DNA from: Pseudobutyrivibrio ruminis
Lineage (GTDB): Bacteria > Bacillota > Clostridia > Lachnospirales > Lachnospiraceae
Length of the DNA: 58,476 bases
NCBI RefSeq assembly: GCF_015057245.1
Contig: NZ_SVET01000017.1
Span: forward strand, 1-58,476
Reading direction: 5' to 3'
Shown here: one piece after another, positions 35,691-45,401 of the stretch
How positions within the stretch are numbered: the stretch's first letter is position 1
How the letters are laid out: every line of letters begins with the position of its first letter
The notes under the pieces: generated by a model
Databases searched by the model: none
The model's input: only the letters and a program-made list of their open reading frames with translations
What the model was told of the DNA's origin: nothing
Translations under genes and position numbers: made by a program

Positions 35691-35705
35691 TTATGTAAAT
35701 CCCCA

Positions 35706-37151
35706 TTAATCCTCGTGCATTTTAGCTTTCATTTCTTCGATATCTTTCTTGTATTTGTTAATTGGTCCAAATACAACACAAAGAATAACGATGATTCCTG
35801 TTACAGATGGTGCACCAAACTTAATAAAGTTAAGAGCAAACATAGCTGATTCTGGCTGCTGTCCAATTGCACCTGCAACATATCCAGAGATAGCAAGGAT
35901 TGCTAGAATACCAGAAGATGTTACTGTGTTACCACACTTCTGTGCAAAGCCCTTGATTGCTGAAACAAGTCCGTTTGCTGTCTTGCCTTCCTTGTACATA
36001 ACAAAGTCGATTGTATCGTTAACAAGAATGTTTACTAAAGCGTTTTGCATTGCACTTGTTACTGATGATACAAATGTAAGAACGCAAAGTAATGTAAAGC
36101 TTGATTTTCCAAAGAAGAACAAGATTACATAAAGAACGATAGATGTAATCTGTGATACGCAAAGAGCTCTCTGTCCTGTCTTGAAAACCTTAAGGAATAT
36201 TGGCATTGCAACAACCATAGATACAAGTGCACCAATTGAAATAATACCCATATAGATTCCAATAAGATCTGGTCTTTCATAGTAATACATCATGTAGTAA
36301 ACAGAAGATGAGAACATAAGACCATAGCCCATTGAAGCACCAACCCAAGCAATGATGTTTGGATATACTTCCTTGTGACGAAGAACCATTCCAAGTCCCT
36401 TAAGAGGATTCTTTTCAGGCTCTGTTAAGTATCTTTCCTGTCCCTTTGATACCTTGAATAATCCCCAGAATGAAACAAATGAAAGTGCTCCGCAGATAAG
36501 CATGTAAGGAACATATCCATTTGAAAATCCATGATTTGCAAAGAATGCTGTAATATTTGTTGTAAATGTATTACCGATTGTAAACGCTGCAGCTGTGCAA
36601 CCAGCACCCATTGTAATAATAATGTTTCGTTCCTGATCTTTCTTTACTGCTGCAGGAAGAATTGCCATTTGTGGCATTGTGTACATTGTTACTGTCATTC
36701 CATAACCAATGTACATTACTAAAATATAGGCTGCTTTTGCTGTTGTGCTAGCAAATCCCCAATCAACCCATACCATTGTTCCAAAAAATGTTAATAAGAT
36801 TGGAGCGAAAATAAAGTATGGTCGATAACGTCCCCATTTTGAATGAGTATTATCCGCAATAACACCCATCATTGGATCATTAATAGCATCCCAAAGAGTT
36901 GCTATAAACATGATAAGTGAACATGTTGCTGCAGGTATCTGAAGTGTATCTGTCATATAAACTGAAAGATAACTTGCAAGTACTGCTGCAATTGTCATTG
37001 CACTACCACTTACTGAGGTTGCATGAAACCATTTAAAGGCTGTGCTAACTTCAGAGTTGGCTTTTTTTGTAGTTGCTTTTTTTACCCCGCTGTTTGCCTG
37101 GAAGCCTTCAAAAACATCTCCGGCTTGCCTTGCTGCTGAATTATTATCCAT
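35706..37151 (-). CDS. GPH family glycoside:cation symporter
   Basis: A 481-residue GPH symporter, a clear paralogue of the one at 27656-29011 (shared WDAINDPMMGVIAD and YGMTVTMYTMPQMAILPAA stretches) with an extra 25-residue N-terminal extension rich in Lys and Ala. AAAGGAG precedes the ATG. First gene of an operon with the GH3 enzyme. A single CGACGTTTTTT at 37243 lies about 92 bases upstream, at the same distance as the CGACAT motifs of other promoters here. Confidence 0.9.
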   Translation of the reverse strand: MDNNSAARQAGDVFEGFQANSGVKKATTKKANSEVSTAFKWFHATSVSGSAMTIAAVLASYLSVYMTDTLQIPAATCSLIMFIATLWDAINDPMMGVIADNTHSKWGRYRPYFIFAPILLTFFGTMVWVDWGFASTTAKAAYILVMYIGYGMTVTMYTMPQMAILPAAVKKDQERNIIITMGAGCTAAAFTIGNTFTTNITAFFANHGFSNGYVPYMLICGALSFVSFWGLFKVSKGQERYLTEPEKNPLKGLGMVLRHKEVYPNIIAWVGASMGYGLMFSSSVYYMMYYYERPDLIGIYMGIISIGALVSMVVAMPIFLKVFKTGQRALCVSQITSIVLYVILFFFGKSSFTLLCVLTFVSSVTSAMQNALVNILVNDTIDFVMYKEGKTANGLVSAIKGFAQKCGNTVTSSGILAILAISGYVAGAIGQQPESAMFALNFIKFGAPSVTGIIVILCVVFGPINKYKKDIEEMKAKMHED

Positions 37152-37258
37152 TTTTCTTCTCCTTTACCGTAAATGGTTTTCTTGATGGGAAAATAATACA
37201 AGAATAATCCAGTGGCCTCCATGTAATAAATTTTATGAAAACCGACGTTTTTTAATTT

Positions 37259-39682
37259 CTAGATTGTAATCTCTGTTCCACATCCATTGTCTGAAGATAT
37301 TTTTACAACAGTTTTTCCGCTGCCTTTTCTGACTACGATTAAGGCGCGTCCATTCCATGTTTGAGTTGTATTTCCCAAATAAGAATCCTGTGCTTTAGGG
37401 TCGCCTGAGCCTATACCAAGCAGCTGTCCATCACCCTCAAGCTCTGCTGTAAGCTTGTATTCTTTGGCTGTATTAACCTGATCTCCATCGGCTCCGATTG
37501 CAACATTTATATATACAAGTTCTGATTCAACTGGCAGATTTGTATCAAAGGATGCATGTAATTTTTCGTTTTCTACTGTTTTTAAAACATACTCTCCTAA
37601 CACCTGATTTTCCTTGTAAGATACTGCCTTAAGTGTTCCCTTAGCATACTTAGTCTCAAAAATCACTCTGCAATTATCTGACTCACTTACAGCCTTTTTA
37701 CCAAGAGATTCATCGTTTAAGAATAATTCCACTTCATCTCCGTTAGCATATACTTCTACAACAACCGGTTTATTTTCATATCCATCGTATGTCCAGCTAG
37801 AAATCGCATCACTCATTACCCATGGAGTCTTGATTAAGTTTTCTCCGTAATGAGCTGGATTTTGCACGGCAATATATGGCGCTTTTCTAAGACCAAACAC
37901 AATCTCACGATAGTAAGACAAAGGTCTTCTAAATCCAGTGATATCAATATCCCCTGTGTATGCAAGCTTTGCTGGGAAGTGGGCTCCAAATCCGCCTTCT
38001 CCCCACTTATATGCAGGAATACCTACTCCAGCTTCTCCCAAATAATCCCAGCCTGTCCAAGTGAAATCACCGATAACCTGTGGATACTTGTTTACTTCTC
38101 TCCAGTTCACAGCAATCTCTGGTGGATAAGTTTCTGAACCTACCATAATTCTGTTTGGCTCTTCCTTTGCATCAAGCGCATATCTGGCAGTCATGTAGTT
38201 GTAACCTGCAATATCTGTTGCCACACAAGCCTTTTTCAAAACCCTTGTAATTTCTGGATGAACCACAATTCTATCCATGTATTTATCCATGATTGTCATG
38301 AAGTCATTTACATTGACAGAATCATCCTGATCTTTTACCTCTCCTGCCACATCTGCAGTGATTTTGCCTACAGCATCGCCTGCTGCGAACACGCCATTAA
38401 TAGATGCAAGTGTATATCTAGTGCCATCTAATTCATGACATAAATCGCTGATTTCTGCAGCTAATCTACTTCCCTCATTTGTACCTATTTCTGGTATTTC
38501 ATTTCCAATTGAATACAGGACTACAGATGGATGATTGAAGTCTTTTTCTACCATGGCTTCTACATCCTTCTTCCACCAATCTGTGAAAAACAAATTGTAG
38601 TCGTAGTCAGACTTCGCCCTTGTCCACATATCGAAGGTTTCATCCATCACATATACACCAAGCTCATCACATGCTCTTAAAAGTGCAGGTGATGCAGGAT
38701 GATGAGACATTCTTATAGCGTTAAAGCCTGATTCTTTTAAAATCTTTACTCGTCTATATTCAGATTCATAATAAGTTTTTGCGCCTAGTACGCCGTTGTC
38801 ATGATGAATGCAGGCCCCACGAAGTTTTACTTCTTTTCCATTTACTCCCAGTCCATGAGCTGCATCCAGTGAAAGCTTTCTAATTCCAAATGTAGCAACA
38901 TCTTCATCTACAGTCTCACCCTTTTCCTCCAATGAAACCCTAACCGTATATAAAGTAGGGGTATCTTCTGACCATAGTTTTGGATTATTAATATTTAGAC
39001 GTGAGCAAAAGGTCTTTTCCTCATTTCCACGTACATAAACTACGCCCGTATCTTGATTTACCAGGCTATCATTCTCGTCGTAAACCTCTAATAAAAAGCT
39101 AAGCTCTTTGCCTGAAAAATCCTTGTTAACAATTTTTGTTTCAACCTTAATAGTTGCAAACTCATCATCACAATCTTCTGTGATTACTTTAGGACCTTCC
39201 TGGCTGATATATGTTGCACCTGAAGTGAGCATATAAACGTCTCTATAAATTCCACTTCCTGAGTACCATCTACTATTTGCCATAGCACCATTTCTTACTT
39301 GGACTCGGATTTCATTTTCTCCTTCCTCCTTTAACAAGTGAGAAATAGGTACGTAAAACTGTGAATATCCATATGGACGATTTGCAGCAAGCTGACCATT
39401 TACATATACAAATGTATTCATGTAAACCCCGTCAAATCTAAGCATGATGTTTCTTTGCTTATCACCAGGCTTTGATTCGTACATCTTCACATATGTATAT
39501 GAACCGCCATCATAGAATCCAGTATTGCTTCCGTTTAATGAGCCTTCATGGGCATCATTTTCAAGCATGGCATCATGAGGCAGCTGTATTTTTTTTGCAC
39601 ACTCCGGTATATCCCAAACTAATGCAAACGCATCCTTACTATTCCAAAATAACCAATTGTCATTCCATAGTTTTTTATCCAT
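37259..39682 (-). CDS. GH2 glycosidase, beta-galactosidase-like
   Basis: An 807-residue family 2 enzyme. A sugar-binding jelly-roll (residues 5-165), an immunoglobulin-like domain, then the catalytic barrel with acid/base Glu in YSIGNEIPE and nucleophile Glu in VGSETYP. DUF4982-like and C-terminal Ig-like domains complete it. No signal peptide. The ATG at 39682 has GGAGG 7 bases upstream; TTG at 39694 is an unlikely alternative. Family members include beta-galactosidases and glucuronidases; I prefer galactosidase. It is transcribed alone. Confidence 0.88.
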   Translation of the reverse strand: MDKKLWNDNWLFWNSKDAFALVWDIPECAKKIQLPHDAMLENDAHEGSLNGSNTGFYDGGSYTYVKMYESKPGDKQRNIMLRFDGVYMNTFVYVNGQLAANRPYGYSQFYVPISHLLKEEGENEIRVQVRNGAMANSRWYSGSGIYRDVYMLTSGATYISQEGPKVITEDCDDEFATIKVETKIVNKDFSGKELSFLLEVYDENDSLVNQDTGVVYVRGNEEKTFCSRLNINNPKLWSEDTPTLYTVRVSLEEKGETVDEDVATFGIRKLSLDAAHGLGVNGKEVKLRGACIHHDNGVLGAKTYYESEYRRVKILKESGFNAIRMSHHPASPALLRACDELGVYVMDETFDMWTRAKSDYDYNLFFTDWWKKDVEAMVEKDFNHPSVVLYSIGNEIPEIGTNEGSRLAAEISDLCHELDGTRYTLASINGVFAAGDAVGKITADVAGEVKDQDDSVNVNDFMTIMDKYMDRIVVHPEITRVLKKACVATDIAGYNYMTARYALDAKEEPNRIMVGSETYPPEIAVNWREVNKYPQVIGDFTWTGWDYLGEAGVGIPAYKWGEGGFGAHFPAKLAYTGDIDITGFRRPLSYYREIVFGLRKAPYIAVQNPAHYGENLIKTPWVMSDAISSWTYDGYENKPVVVEVYANGDEVELFLNDESLGKKAVSESDNCRVIFETKYAKGTLKAVSYKENQVLGEYVLKTVENEKLHASFDTNLPVESELVYINVAIGADGDQVNTAKEYKLTAELEGDGQLLGIGSGDPKAQDSYLGNTTQTWNGRALIVVRKGSGKTVVKISSDNGCGTEITI

Positions 39683-39757
39683 AAATACCTCCAAATCAAA
39701 ACTTCAAAAGATACTGATATTATCAAGAAAAAATTTTTCTTATTCAATAAAATAAGT

Positions 39758-39789
39758 CGCCATATTTTAGGGCAAATACGACATATTTT
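39758..39789. promoter_or_regulatory. direct repeats upstream of GH2 gene
   Basis: CGCCATATTTT (39758-39768) and CGACATATTTT (39779-39789), direct repeats exactly 21 bp apart, 76-107 bases upstream of the GH2 start. The second is preceded by GGCAAATA as at the GH78 promoter. The same gap carries the chemoreceptor promoter on the other strand. Confidence 0.65.
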
Positions 39790-39903
39790 CTTCGGGCTGT
39801 CAGTTATACTTCCAAAACGACCAGTTATCCTATATAAATAGCATTCGTTGAAAATGATGGTATATTGCTTCTAGCAAAATGGGAATAATGGAGGATTTTG
39901 TAT

Positions 39904-41637
39904 ATGAAAAAGTCTATTAAACTACGAATTTTAACAACCCTAGTTGTGCTGCTGATTCTGTTTTCGGTAAATGCTGGAATGAGTGGTGTAACTAACGATC
40001 AGGTACAGCTATCTACAACTCTGCTGGCTGATTATACGGTGGAATTAAAATCTCTTCAAAACGATTTGAAACAAAACATGGCTATGCTTGAAATCGGAGC
40101 CCTAACAAAAATGAACGGACAAGATTGGGCTGTAGTAAGTGATTACAGTGCTTTAGTTGATGGATTGCTGGAAACTTCTGAGTCAATTAAAGCCGATGTG
40201 GATGCATTTTCTGATGCAGAAATGAATGATTCACTGTGCGATTCTTACGCTGATTATTATGATTCAATCCAATCTTATGCAACTCAGGCGTATAAGGTTG
40301 CTGCCGCAATAAATGCCGGTAATCCTGCCATACTTAAATCAGAATATCAGACCTTATCAACTATTGTTGCCGATATGCAAACCCCTGAAACCGAATATTT
40401 AAACACCCTTGATTCTTTGGTTGAGCACGAAACAAGCCTTGTGAAAGTACGTGTTAATCGCGCTACCGCAATCACTATCGTAATGGGTGTTATCTTCATT
40501 ATCTCTATGGGAATTGCAATTTTCATTACCCTTAGAACAGTACTTAAACCTCTCGAAAATATGCAGGCGAAGATGAATCAAATGATCGATGAGCTTCAGT
40601 CTGGTCAGGGCGATTTAACAATGCGATTGGATTATTTGTACGAAGATGAAGTTGGACGAATCGCCATTGGAATAAATACATTTTTAGATGAATTACAGCA
40701 GGTGATAAAATCTATTCAAAATGGTTCAAGCAACATACAGTCTGCAACATTCAACATGAATAACAATATAAATGATTGTGAAACCACTTCCGCTTCCATC
40801 TTTGAAAGCCTTAGTGAGCTTTCTGCAAACATGGAAGAAATAAATGCTACTCTTCAAACCATCGACGAATCTTCAATGAATATTCTTACTGCTGCAAAAG
40901 AGATAAAAGATGGTTCTGTAGAGAACACTGCTCAGGTTCAGGAATTGCTTGCACATGCTGAAATTGCTAAAAACAATTCTGAAACAAGCAAGGCACAAAC
41001 CATGAACATGATTGAAGATATTCGTTCTCGCATGGAAGAATCAATTGAGAAAAGTAGTTCTGTGGAAAACATAAGAGAACTTACTGACAACATTCTTTCC
41101 ATTTCAGACCAGACTAATTTGTTAGCCCTTAACGCTTCAATTGAAGCAGCCCGAGCCGGAGATGCAGGCAGAGGATTTGCTGTAGTTGCTACAGAAATTC
41201 AAAGCTTGTCTGAAAACACAAAATCAATCGCAAACCGTATTCAGGAAACCAATATTATCGTTCTTGATTCCGTCCATGAGCTTGTGGCCAACGCCAATGA
41301 ATTACTGGAATACCTTACTTCAAGCATCCTTGTTGACTATGACAAGTTTGTTGAAAATGCTGTTGAAAACCAAAACGGAATTACGGAGATTAACAAACTT
41401 TTAATGAAGTTCTCTGACCATGCAAAGACCATGGAAGAACTCACCGAATCACTTTCTGCTGGCATCAGCGAAATCAGTGTAGCATCTGAAAACAGCGTTG
41501 CCGCACTTATCAAATCAACAGAAGAAATGAACACACTCCATCAATCAGTTGAGGATATTCAAAGTGAATCTGAAAATAATAGTGAAACTATAAGAACCTT
41601 AAATGTAGAGGTTGAGAAATTTAAAGAGATTAGCTAG
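39904..41637 (+). CDS. methyl-accepting chemotaxis protein
   Basis: A 577-residue chemoreceptor. Membrane helices at about 7-25 and 190-212 flank an all-helical exported ligand domain of the four-helix-bundle kind. A HAMP domain (about 213-265) and the signalling coiled coil follow, with the hairpin tip QTNLLALNASIEAARAG. GGAGG lies 9 bases before the ATG at 39904; an upstream TTG is less likely. It is divergent from the GH2 gene, so its ligand may be a related sugar, but that is only positional. No pentapeptide tether is seen at the C-terminus. Confidence 0.93.
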   Translation: MKKSIKLRILTTLVVLLILFSVNAGMSGVTNDQVQLSTTLLADYTVELKSLQNDLKQNMAMLEIGALTKMNGQDWAVVSDYSALVDGLLETSESIKADVDAFSDAEMNDSLCDSYADYYDSIQSYATQAYKVAAAINAGNPAILKSEYQTLSTIVADMQTPETEYLNTLDSLVEHETSLVKVRVNRATAITIVMGVIFIISMGIAIFITLRTVLKPLENMQAKMNQMIDELQSGQGDLTMRLDYLYEDEVGRIAIGINTFLDELQQVIKSIQNGSSNIQSATFNMNNNINDCETTSASIFESLSELSANMEEINATLQTIDESSMNILTAAKEIKDGSVENTAQVQELLAHAEIAKNNSETSKAQTMNMIEDIRSRMEESIEKSSSVENIRELTDNILSISDQTNLLALNASIEAARAGDAGRGFAVVATEIQSLSENTKSIANRIQETNIIVLDSVHELVANANELLEYLTSSILVDYDKFVENAVENQNGITEINKLLMKFSDHAKTMEELTESLSAGISEISVASENSVAALIKSTEEMNTLHQSVEDIQSESENNSETIRTLNVEVEKFKEIS

Positions 41638-41652
41638 AGGATTTCTTGATTG

Positions 41653-41685
41653 AAAAATAGGGCTGCTGAGCGCAGCCCTATTTTT
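41653..41685. terminator. bidirectional terminator
   Basis: A 14-bp perfect inverted repeat (AAAAATAGGGCTGC and its complement, 5-base loop) with T-runs on both strands, between the convergent chemoreceptor and 53-codon genes. Confidence 0.9.
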
Positions 41686-41688
41686 CTA

Positions 41689-41850
41689 TTATTTAATATC
41701 CTTTACAGGGTTGTGAATCTCCTTCAGTAAATCTACTTCCAGTTGTTCACCCTTTTCCCAATCCTTAGCCATTTTCTCAGCGACTTCAGCTGTTGAAACA
41801 AACTGGCCGTTGTCCTTGTCTGATTTCATTTGTTCATTTATCATACTCAT
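41689..41850 (-). CDS. small hypothetical protein, 53 aa
   Basis: A 53-residue acidic, soluble small protein (MSMINEQMKSDKDNGQF ... VKDIK). AAGGAGAGG lies 3-8 bases before the ATG, and a terminator follows the stop by a few bases, so the gene looks real. It lies 86 bp downstream of the hybrid cluster protein gene on the same strand and may be its co-transcribed partner. The central AEVAEKMAKDWEKGEQLEV region is strongly helical. I do not recognise the family. Confidence 0.7.
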   Translation of the reverse strand: MSMINEQMKSDKDNGQFVSTAEVAEKMAKDWEKGEQLEVDLLKEIHNPVKDIK

Positions 41851-41936
41851 TTTCCTCTCCTTTCGATATCTGCCTACACCTTACAGTATTATTATACTCA
41901 AAAATATAAATTTATATAATATTTTTAGATATATAG

Positions 41937-43568
41937 TTATATCAATGCCTTGATATCATCTTCTACATTTGTAATTCCTGCTATACCAAAATTCTGTACA
42001 AGCACATTGGCAACATTTGGTGAAAGAAATGCTGGAAGTGTTGGGCCAAGATGGATGTTCTTTACTCCAAGGTAAAGTAGTGCAAGAAGAACTATTACAG
42101 CTTTCTGCTCATACCATGAAATGTTGTAAACAATTGGAAGTTCATTAACATCATCAAGTTCAAACACTTCCTTGAGCTTTAATGCGATAAGCGCCAACGA
42201 GTATGAGTCGTTACACTGTCCTGCATCTAAAACTCTTGGAATTCCATTGATATCACCAAGGTTTAACTTATTGTATTTGTACTTTGCACATCCTGCTGTA
42301 AGAATAACTGTATCTTTTGGAAGTGCCTTAGCAAATTCTGTGTAATACTCACGAGATTTTGCTCTTCCATCACAACCAGCCATTACTACAAACTTTTTGA
42401 TTGCTCCTGTTTTTACTGCTTCTACTACACTATCTGCAAGTGCAAATACCTGCTCATGAGCAAATCCGCCGATAATTTCACCACGTTCAATTTCCGTAGG
42501 TGCATCACATTTCTTTGCCATTTCAATGATTTCTGAGAAATCCTTTGTTTCACCATACTTTCCATCAATATGCTTACAACCCGGATAGCCGCTGGCACCT
42601 GTTGTAAACATTCTATCTTTGTAAGATTCTGCAGGTGGCACGATACAGTTCGTTGTCATTAGAATTGGGCCATTGAAGCTTGCAAATTCTTCCTTCTGCT
42701 TCCACCATGCATTACCATAGTTTCCAGCAAAATTATCATATTTCTTAAAGAATGGATAGTAATGAGCTGGTAACATTTCTGAATGAGTGTATACATCTAC
42801 TCCTGTGCCCTTAGTCTGCTCTAAAAGCATTTCCAAGTCCTTCAGGTCATGACCAGAAATAAGAATACCAGGGTTATTTCTAACGCCTATATCTACTTTT
42901 GTGATTTCAGGATTTCCATAGGCTGATGTATTGGCTTCATCAAGAAGTGCCATACCTTCCACTCCATATTTTCCTGTTTCAAGAGTTAATGCAACCAAAT
43001 CATCTACAGAAAGACTATCATCTAATGTTGCTGCTAGTGCTTTTTGAAGAAATGCATCAACATCCTTGTTATCCTTTAAAAGGGCGTTTGCATGCTTCGA
43101 ATAAGCAGCAAGTCCCTTAAGACCGTATGTTATTAATTCTCTCAATGATCGAATGTCTTCATTTTCTGTTGAAAGAACACCTACTGTCTTAGCTTTCTCA
43201 TCATACTGTGCCTTAGCTCCATTCCAGATAGCGGCATCAGGAAGATTACTCTTGTCTGTAAGCTTATCTACTAACTGTTCTTTAGCGTTAATAGTTTCTT
43301 CTATCTTCTGTGCTATCGAATCATAATCAAAATTTGCATTTGTAATTGTTGTAAAAAGATTTACCGAAATCATATGATTAATATCTTCCGATACTTCTTT
43401 CCCCTCAGCTCTAAGCTTTGTTGTTACAAATGAAATACCTTTGGTAACATATACCAATAAATCCTGAAGATTGGCAACCTCAGGCTTCTTTCCACAAACA
43501 CCTGACATTGTGCAGCCAGTGCAGCCTGCTGTTTCCTGACACTGATAACAAAACATTTTATTTTCCAT
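41937..43568 (-). CDS. hcp: hybrid cluster protein (hydroxylamine reductase)
   Basis: A 543-residue cytosolic iron-sulfur protein reducing NO or hydroxylamine. The N-terminal cysteines in CYQCQETAGCTGCTMSGVCG hold the first cluster. Hybrid cluster ligands appear in ISGHDLKD, NCIVPP, GYPGCKH, TAGCAKYKYN and DAGQCNDSYS. Length and ligands are those of the short Firmicute class. GGAGG precedes the ATG. A Crp/Fnr gene is divergent, and a perfect palindrome is centred about 41.5 bases upstream of the predicted start of transcription, the classic activator position. Confidence 0.96.
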   Translation of the reverse strand: MENKMFCYQCQETAGCTGCTMSGVCGKKPEVANLQDLLVYVTKGISFVTTKLRAEGKEVSEDINHMISVNLFTTITNANFDYDSIAQKIEETINAKEQLVDKLTDKSNLPDAAIWNGAKAQYDEKAKTVGVLSTENEDIRSLRELITYGLKGLAAYSKHANALLKDNKDVDAFLQKALAATLDDSLSVDDLVALTLETGKYGVEGMALLDEANTSAYGNPEITKVDIGVRNNPGILISGHDLKDLEMLLEQTKGTGVDVYTHSEMLPAHYYPFFKKYDNFAGNYGNAWWKQKEEFASFNGPILMTTNCIVPPAESYKDRMFTTGASGYPGCKHIDGKYGETKDFSEIIEMAKKCDAPTEIERGEIIGGFAHEQVFALADSVVEAVKTGAIKKFVVMAGCDGRAKSREYYTEFAKALPKDTVILTAGCAKYKYNKLNLGDINGIPRVLDAGQCNDSYSLALIALKLKEVFELDDVNELPIVYNISWYEQKAVIVLLALLYLGVKNIHLGPTLPAFLSPNVANVLVQNFGIAGITNVEDDIKALI

Positions 43569-43637
43569 TGTTTACCTCCATTTTCTAACCGGATTTCTTT
43601 GATGCTCATAATATACAGCTAGAACGGGAGTCAGTTT

Positions 43638-43651
43638 GTTGCAATTGCAAC
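43638..43651. promoter_or_regulatory. Crp/Fnr-type operator between hcp and regulator
   Basis: GTTGCAATTGCAAC, a perfect 14-bp palindrome. Toward the regulator gene it contains TTGCAA, spaced 17 bp from TATAAT at 43662-43667, so binding would block that promoter. Toward hcp it is centred about 41.5 bases from the start predicted by TATATT (43615-43610). The identical 14-mer recurs at 45402-45415. Confidence 0.8.
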
Positions 43652-43661
43652 AGTTTGATTT

Positions 43662-43667
43662 TATAAT
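43662..43667 (+). promoter_or_regulatory. -10 box, leaderless regulator promoter
   Basis: Consensus TATAAT with TTGCAA 17 bp upstream. The expected start of transcription, 7 bases on, coincides with the ATG at 43674, and no ribosome site is visible, which suggests a leaderless mRNA. Confidence 0.6.
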
Positions 43668-43673
43668 AAGCTC

Positions 43674-44327
43674 ATGAAAGAAATAGATTACAATGATATT
43701 CCCCTATTCGAGGGAATTCACCCGGACAATTTAAATAAACTACTGATATGCATTAACTCCTTTAAAAAGGATTTTGAAAAAGGGGAAACCATCATTATGG
43801 AAAAGGACAAAGTCCCTTATATTGGAATTGTTCTTTTTGGAAATGTACATCTTTTGAAAGAAGATATATGGGGAAACTCTTCACTTCTATCATATGTTGG
43901 ACCTGGTGAACTTTTTGGAGAAAACTTTGCTGTCAGTGTTGAGCAGGAATCTTCTGTTACTTTTGTTGCAGTAGAAAAAACAAGAGTATTATTTCTTGCT
44001 GCCTCAAAAATTATCCATACCTGTGAGAACGCTTGTAGCTTTCATGCCAGAATTGCAGAAAACATGTTTCATCTGCTAGGACAAAAAAGCATCTCCTATA
44101 TGAATAAGCTGGAAATCATGTCAAAAGAATCTATTCGTGGAAAGCTTATGGCATATATTTCCACCCTCGCTCAACAGCAAAAGTCAAAATATATAAAAGC
44201 TCCCCTGTCACGAACACAGCTGGCTGATTACCTATCCATCAACCGCAGCGCTATGACAAGAGAGCTTGGTAAAATGCGTGACGAAGGAATTATCGATTTC
44301 GATAGAAATACCTTTGTCATCAAATAA
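43674..44327 (+). CDS. Crp/Fnr family regulator (HcpR-like)
   Basis: A 217-residue regulator: cyclic-nucleotide-binding-like beta-barrel (residues 10-125, with GELFGENFAVS), dimerisation helix, and helix-turn-helix (about 170-205, SRTQLADYLSINRSAMTREL). There is no N-terminal cysteine cluster, so it is not an oxygen-sensing FNR. Being divergent from hcp it resembles HcpR regulators of anaerobes, which respond to nitrosative stress, some through heme. Probable targets, from the shared palindrome, are hcp, itself and the hemerythrin-PAS gene. The convergent gene's stop is 2 bases away. Confidence 0.85.
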   Translation: MKEIDYNDIPLFEGIHPDNLNKLLICINSFKKDFEKGETIIMEKDKVPYIGIVLFGNVHLLKEDIWGNSSLLSYVGPGELFGENFAVSVEQESSVTFVAVEKTRVLFLAASKIIHTCENACSFHARIAENMFHLLGQKSISYMNKLEIMSKESIRGKLMAYISTLAQQQKSKYIKAPLSRTQLADYLSINRSAMTRELGKMRDEGIIDFDRNTFVIK

Positions 44328-44329
44328 TT

Positions 44330-45334
44330 CTATTTTTCAAAATGCTTTTTTGCTTCATCCATTTTTTGAACGCATTCCATTGTGCCGATATATTGTCCAT
44401 TGTCATCTCGAACTGCAATGTACTCTACAAGCACTGGGATGCCTTCTTTTTCCATCCAAACTGACACTTTATCCCTGGCGCCAGATTTGAAGTCCCCAAT
44501 TATAGAGCGAACCATCATCTCAATCTTTGGTGGATGACAACTATACACATCACGTCCTATGGCCATGCCGGCACGTTTAAATAGCTTTGGTCCTTCGTTA
44601 AAGAAACAGTTAATATCATTTTCATCTATAAATGATATTTCTACGGGAAGAGTATTGAGCATTGCTCTAAGTTGAGCAGGTGTGAAATGTCCACCTGGAA
44701 GATTAATCATATCTTCTGTAGTATTGCTAGTAGCGTCTTCTTTGGACAGTGTTGTCTCTGCCTCAGGCCATTTTACAAAATCAACCAAGCAAGGAGCATA
44801 ATCCTTTGAATCCTGATAAATCTTATACCATTCTTCATCAGTGAAAAACTTGGTGCAAATAGGGAAGAGAATATTCTGCTCCTTATAAATCATTTCCTCC
44901 ATGCGGGTAATGGCATGTTCTAATCTTCCCAAATATTCAGCATTTCTAAAATCAGAGTCAGCTATAAATTTCAGCTCATCTCTTATCTCATCATCAACAG
45001 ACCACATGACATCTGAAGGACCTGAAATGTCATATTTGGCCTTCATATGAGGATAAAGTAAATCACCCTTCTTAGCATAGTGAATAGCTACTTTTCTGAG
45101 GCTATCTATAATTTCAATTATTTTTCTATTGTTATCATCAGATGGATCAATCTTGATATCTTTAATCAAACTCTTGGTTTTATTAATCACTTCCGTGAGA
45201 GCTTCATTTTCCTTAGTAAAAAGATGAAGTGGATGTCCCACTATTTCAGCCTGTTTTTTTGCAGCTTCTCTTTTTTCTATAGTGATATTGGATGTAACTC
45301 TTGCAGCTGATGCTTCAATATTCTTTTCTTCCAT
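44330..45334 (-). CDS. hemerythrin-like/PAS protein (DUF438 type)
   Basis: A 334-residue cytosolic protein. Residues 30-190 are helical with hemerythrin-like ligands (VGHPLHLFTKENEAL, AIHYAKKGDLLYPHM, LEHAITRMEEMIYKEQNILFP), suitable for a di-iron site that binds O2 or NO. Residues about 210-330 are a PAS domain (LNTLPVEISFIDENDINCFF, GRDVYSCHPP) like that of DUF438 proteins. The start at 45334 has GGAGG 8 bases upstream. TTGACA (45391-45386) and the palindrome at 45402 lie just upstream, linking it to the hcp regulon. Confidence 0.85.
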   Translation of the reverse strand: MEEKNIEASAARVTSNITIEKREAAKKQAEIVGHPLHLFTKENEALTEVINKTKSLIKDIKIDPSDDNNRKIIEIIDSLRKVAIHYAKKGDLLYPHMKAKYDISGPSDVMWSVDDEIRDELKFIADSDFRNAEYLGRLEHAITRMEEMIYKEQNILFPICTKFFTDEEWYKIYQDSKDYAPCLVDFVKWPEAETTLSKEDATSNTTEDMINLPGGHFTPAQLRAMLNTLPVEISFIDENDINCFFNEGPKLFKRAGMAIGRDVYSCHPPKIEMMVRSIIGDFKSGARDKVSVWMEKEGIPVLVEYIAVRDDNGQYIGTMECVQKMDEAKKHFEK

Positions 45335-45401
45335 GGCTAACCTCCAATTCAAACAATTTCTATTTACACGTACAATATAGCAATTTGTCAAAACTGGAGT
45401 T

